NCBI GenBank assembly: GCA_018242525.1 | Contig: JAFEBS010000056.1 | Location: forward strand, 189,202-253,201 | Direction of reading: 5' to 3' | DNA: 64,000 nt | Source: Planctomycetota bacterium | GTDB lineage: Bacteria > Planctomycetota > Planctomycetia > Planctomycetales > Planctomycetaceae | Shown here: piece by piece, positions 61,014 through 64,000 of the stretch | How positions within the stretch are numbered: position 1 is the stretch's first letter | How the letters are laid out: every line of letters begins with the position of its first letter | Position numbers and translations under genes: made by a program | Notes under the pieces: generated by a model | Databases searched by the model: none | Told to the model about the DNA's origin: nothing | The model's input: the letters and a program-made list of their open reading frames with translations, nothing else

Positions 61014-63190
61014 TGATTGAACGCAAATTCCAGACTATTCAACAATGACCAGGCCAGATCCTCGGCAGCATGTTGCCGCTGCATCGGTCCTGCCTTGGCA
61101 AAATATCCATTCGCCACTGAGCGTTCTTCGTCCGACGGCAACCGTCCGAAGAACGCCAGGTAAATCTCCGCAATCACAGGACCATCATCGGCCGAATTGT
61201 CACGCAACAGCCTGACAACCCGCCCCGCATCGTGGCTGAACTTCGATTCCAGGTTCGGTGAGTTCAATGTATGCAGCACCCCGGCGACGTTCGGGGACGA
61301 AACTCGTTCGCATTCACAAACCGTCGTCCGACTGGGCCTGCCGGTCGTGGTCAGGAAATAGCTGGTGACCTGGCTGTCCCAGAGCTGGACCGCCCGTGAT
61401 CCCGGCGGCACTCCATCAAACTTCTCCGGCACGCCCGTGGCATCACAGATCGCGTCGAGCAGCACTTCGGCATCCAGGCGTCGCAACAGAGCCCGGGAAT
61501 AATTTTGCTCATCGTTCTGATTCGTGGAGTTGACCGTCGTCGATGCCTGATACGTGCGAGAGGCAATGATCAATCGCATCAATTGACGCAGGTCGTACTT
61601 GGCGGCCGTCAGGTGACCGGCCACGGCATCCAGTAGAGCTGGATTGGTGGGCGGATTGGTCGATCGGACGTCGTCCACCGGTTCGACAATGCCACGGCCC
61701 AGGAAATGCGCCCACGTTCGATTGGCGACATTGCGGGCGAAAAACGGATTGGACGGTGCCACCATCCAGTCGGCCAACGCACGGCGTCGATCCCCCTCCA
61801 CATTGGACTCGGGCATCGGTGTCCCCAGCGGATGTGCGTAGATGTTCGCACCCGTCCGCGGGTGCTTCGTGATGTCGTTGCGAGTCGCCAGCAACAGTTC
61901 GCCACGGGGAGTCGGCTTGAACGTCAGCGGAACGAAGAAGGCCTGCATTCCGAAATAATCGTCCTGACTCCAGCGATCAAAGGGATGGTGATGACATTTG
62001 GCACATTCGATCCGAACCCCCAGCAACGACTGTGACAGCATCGCCGCCGCATCACCCGGATCCTTCGCCACTTTATAGAACTGGGCTGCGGGATGATCGG
62101 CAACCAGTCCGTCGGCTTCGATCAACTCGCGGGCGAACTGGTCCATGGGCTTGTTCGCGGCAAAGCTGTCGCGAATCCACTTGTAGTAGGCATACGCCCC
62201 CTTGTGACCCAGGGTCTGGCGATCGACTCGCAGCCAGTCTGCCCATTTCAAGGCCCAGTAATCGGCGTACTCAGGCCGTTGAAACAACGCGTCGATCACG
62301 ACGGCCCGCTTGTCAGAGTTGGGATTGCCGAAGAACTCGCGACATTCGGCGGGTGTCGGCAGTCGGCCGATCAGATCCAGGTAGACGCGACGCAGGAATG
62401 TCGCATCGTCGCAGACGGGTGACGGGACGATATGCAACTTTTGCAGCTTGGCATCAACGAGCCGGTCCAATTCATTGATCGCGGCCGGAACCGCTTCGGT
62501 CGGCGGAGTTTCCCCGCGCGGAACCAGTGCGGAAAAGATCGCGGTCGATTCCAGGTAGGCCGCCATCACGGTCACATCGCCGGCGACATCCTGGACCGAG
62601 ACTTCGCCATCGTCATCCACGGTGGCGACCGCTTCCCGATTCGACTGGAAACGAGCATGACGAGTGACATCAACTTCGTGTCCATCCGTAAAGATGGCCG
62701 TGACTTGTAGTTTCTGTCTGGTCCGGAACGACATGACTCGTTCGGAAGGAGTGATTCGGATCGAGGCGACACGGGGCGCGTCTTCGCGACCGACGGGCAT
62801 TCCCGAGGCAATCCAGTCTCGCAGCAACCGGTACTCATCGGTCCCGCGCAGAATTCGGACCCCGCCCCCATGAGGCATTCCCCCCGAAACCTTTAACAAC
62901 AGCAAGCTCTGTTCAGGGATTGCGGGCAAGACCCGGCGTCCCCGTGATTCCTGGGTCAAGGCGACATAGTCAGCGGCGGGATCAAACCCGAAGACCGACA
63001 GCCGGAAACCATTCTGACCTTCGGACTTGCCATGGCATCCCGAGGCATTGCAACCATACCGGTTGAAGATCGGGACCACGTCATTGGCAAAGTGCAATTC
63101 CCGCGTCGCAGCAGGCGTTTCGGCAGCCATCGCCATCGATCCTGACAGGACCAACAGCAGACTCAGCGCGACATTGGAAAATCGATGCAT
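61010..63190 (-). CDS. Secreted DUF1549/DUF1553 cytochrome c protein with Ig-like domain
   Basis: A 726-aa exported protein. After a signal peptide (VALSLLLVLSGSMAMAAE) comes a heme-like motif CNASGCHGK in a PSCyt-type domain, an Ig-like/BIG2 region (about 135-215, RITPSERVMSFRTRQKLQVT), the DUF1549 region (FLRRVYLDLIGRLPTPAECR) with a CAKCHHHPFDRW motif, and the DUF1553 region (NRTWAHFLGRGIVEPVDDVR). These proteins are typical of planctomycetes and are usually next to DUF1501 genes, as here. The ATG at 63190 gives the signal peptide directly; an ATG at 63235 is also possible. Function unknown. Confidence 0.92.
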   Translation of the reverse strand: MHRFSNVALSLLLVLSGSMAMAAETPAATRELHFANDVVPIFNRYGCNASGCHGKSEGQNGFRLSVFGFDPAADYVALTQESRGRRVLPAIPEQSLLLLKVSGGMPHGGGVRILRGTDEYRLLRDWIASGMPVGREDAPRVASIRITPSERVMSFRTRQKLQVTAIFTDGHEVDVTRHARFQSNREAVATVDDDGEVSVQDVAGDVTVMAAYLESTAIFSALVPRGETPPTEAVPAAINELDRLVDAKLQKLHIVPSPVCDDATFLRRVYLDLIGRLPTPAECREFFGNPNSDKRAVVIDALFQRPEYADYWALKWADWLRVDRQTLGHKGAYAYYKWIRDSFAANKPMDQFARELIEADGLVADHPAAQFYKVAKDPGDAAAMLSQSLLGVRIECAKCHHHPFDRWSQDDYFGMQAFFVPLTFKPTPRGELLLATRNDITKHPRTGANIYAHPLGTPMPESNVEGDRRRALADWMVAPSNPFFARNVANRTWAHFLGRGIVEPVDDVRSTNPPTNPALLDAVAGHLTAAKYDLRQLMRLIIASRTYQASTTVNSTNQNDEQNYSRALLRRLDAEVLLDAICDATGVPEKFDGVPPGSRAVQLWDSQVTSYFLTTTGRPSRTTVCECERVSSPNVAGVLHTLNSPNLESKFSHDAGRVVRLLRDNSADDGPVIAEIYLAFFGRLPSDEERSVANGYFAKAGPMQRQHAAEDLAWSLLNSLEFAFNH

Positions 63191-63247
63191 TCGATGGAGG
63201 CTCGCAGGGCAGGATGCTCGGGCGGAGGAACACATCAGGCACCATAG

Positions 63248-63276
63248 ATATTATCTCTCTTTCGACGCACACACAA
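63248..63276 (-). promoter_or_regulatory. Candidate promoter of the DUF1549-DUF1501 operon
   Basis: On the minus strand, TTGTGT (63271-63276) and TAATAT (63248-63253) with a 17-bp spacer. Matches to consensus are 3 and 4 of 6, so this is tentative. Confidence 0.35.
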
Positions 63277-63562
63277 GCCGTCCTTGACCGAGGTGAACTG
63301 TCAGGCAGATTTCGAGCCATTCACAAATTCCGGGTTTCATCGCACGATTGCACAGTTCCCGGCCTTCTCCAAGAGATACGGCGCAAGAATGGTCGCTTCA
63401 TAAGATTAAAGATGAGGAATGGTCGGCCCGTTGGGCCTCAGGATCGGTTTGTTGCGGTCACGAATTCTGATCGATGAATTGGCCAGTTTTGAGATTGGGA
63501 TTGTATACGAGAGGCCCCGGCGATAGACCGGGGTTTGTTCATTTACCGTCGGAGCCGATTGA
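63277..63562. other. Intergenic region with a GC-rich hairpin
   Basis: The only structure seen is CCCCGG (63515-63520) pairing with CCGGGG (63528-63533), followed by TTTGTTC on the plus strand, 30 bp before the next gene. It resembles a short intrinsic terminator, or an attenuator of the gene at 63563. Otherwise nothing recognisable. Confidence 0.45.
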
Positions 63563-63937
63563 ATGACCTCATTCTTCCACGGGTGGCGACGGAAGGCAGG
63601 GTGTGTCCTCCTGGTGATCGCGGTGTTACTGATGGCCGCGTGGGGATGGAGCGGTCACATTCACGTTGCCATCTCTTTCCCGCTCTATGCCCAGCAGCAT
63701 AGAATTGCGTATCGCAACGGCGATATCTTGTGGAGTTCGCAGAGTCCGAGCGATAGTTACGGCATGGAGTGGAGCGTCGAGCAATTTAACAAAACACGTC
63801 ATGGCCGCCGCCACTTTGACGATGCATGGGAGTTTCCACCCTGGGCACCAGTGCTTTCTCTGACGGTACTCTCCGCATACCTGATTCTCTGGAAGCCGCG
63901 AACGCGGGAGCGACTTGCCAATTCCGCCCAGTCGTGA
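63563..63937 (+). CDS. Small membrane protein of unknown function
   Basis: A 124-aa protein with two predicted transmembrane helices: KAGCVLLVIAVLLMAAWGW near the N-terminus and PWAPVLSLTVLSAYLILW near the C-terminus, with a central extracytoplasmic-looking domain (GDILWSSQSPSDSYGMEWSV). Start MTSFFHGWRRKAGC resembles short planctomycete proteins that I recall but cannot name. GGAG lies 8 bp upstream of the ATG. No neighbour in the window suggests its role. Confidence 0.75.
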   Translation: MTSFFHGWRRKAGCVLLVIAVLLMAAWGWSGHIHVAISFPLYAQQHRIAYRNGDILWSSQSPSDSYGMEWSVEQFNKTRHGRRHFDDAWEFPPWAPVLSLTVLSAYLILWKPRTRERLANSAQS

Positions 63938-64000
63938 TTGTCACTGGCAAAGCGGCATCAACACCGAAAAGGCCACCCCGAGACCGGCAAACTCCGCCGA

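Noticed and set aside
63499..63510. TTGTATACGA resembling the GntR operator
   Set aside because: Only half of the palindrome fits and no GntR gene is nearby.

Overview
The window looks like a stretch of a planctomycete chromosome (class Planctomycetia; moderately high GC judged by eye). The lineage call rests on the secreted DUF1501 proteins, a DUF1549/DUF1553 cytochrome, CRTAC1/ASPIC-type FG-GAP proteins, PQQ-propeller proteins, a DUF1570-like lipoprotein and a small secreted Cys-rich protein, placed among ordinary bacterial housekeeping genes. About 49 protein genes are supported, one of them broken. No rRNA, tRNA or CRISPR was found.

Layout. 0.2-4.6 kb: dnaX-ybaB-recR (replication/repair cluster) and rpoN. 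4.6-9.7 kb: a HExxH lipoprotein, a CPA2 cation/proton antiporter and a lipase-maturation-factor homologue. 10-17.8 kb: redox/secretome block: a PQQ sugar dehydrogenase fused to cytochrome c, a CRTAC1 protein, a pentaheme membrane cytochrome with TPRs, and a Cys-rich secreted protein. 18-21.8 kb: truB, an NRAMP-like transporter, a Tat-exported beta-helix protein. 21.8-23.1 kb: a RAYT transposase flanked by four copies of its putative REP pair. 23.1-30.2 kb: a class-V aminotransferase-like enzyme, a sulfotransferase, a PQQ propeller, a large hybrid histidine kinase. 30.8-44.5 kb: gyrA, folK, an epimerase-like protein, a degenerate M24 protein, a CBS protein, a polyprenol-kinase-like protein coupled to an ABC exporter, purE-purK, a 141-bp MITE-like hairpin, a HIT protein. 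44.6-54 kb: a DUF3500 protein, TadG/TadE pilus-type proteins, DUF2293, a sigma-54 activator, rsmD, truD. 54-64 kb: an accessory zone with a GntR-DUF1501-TolB-like operon, a minimal tyrosine recombinase co-translated with acyl-carrier-like proteins between two direct repeats, a broken ankyrin gene, a DUF1549/DUF1553-DUF1501 operon and a small membrane protein.

Most unusual: (i) the recombinase/carrier-protein module at 57.1-58.8 kb bounded by direct ~80-bp repeats, including an ORF that reads as a circularly permuted carrier protein; (ii) the RAYT gene with GTAG-type REP pairs; (iii) the palindromic element at 43923-44063 with matching 10-bp flanking repeats; (iv) GyrA with non-canonical residues at both main quinolone positions; (v) a predicted b-type membrane domain fused to five c-hemes and TPRs. 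All calls come from reading the sequence; no database search or folding program was run.
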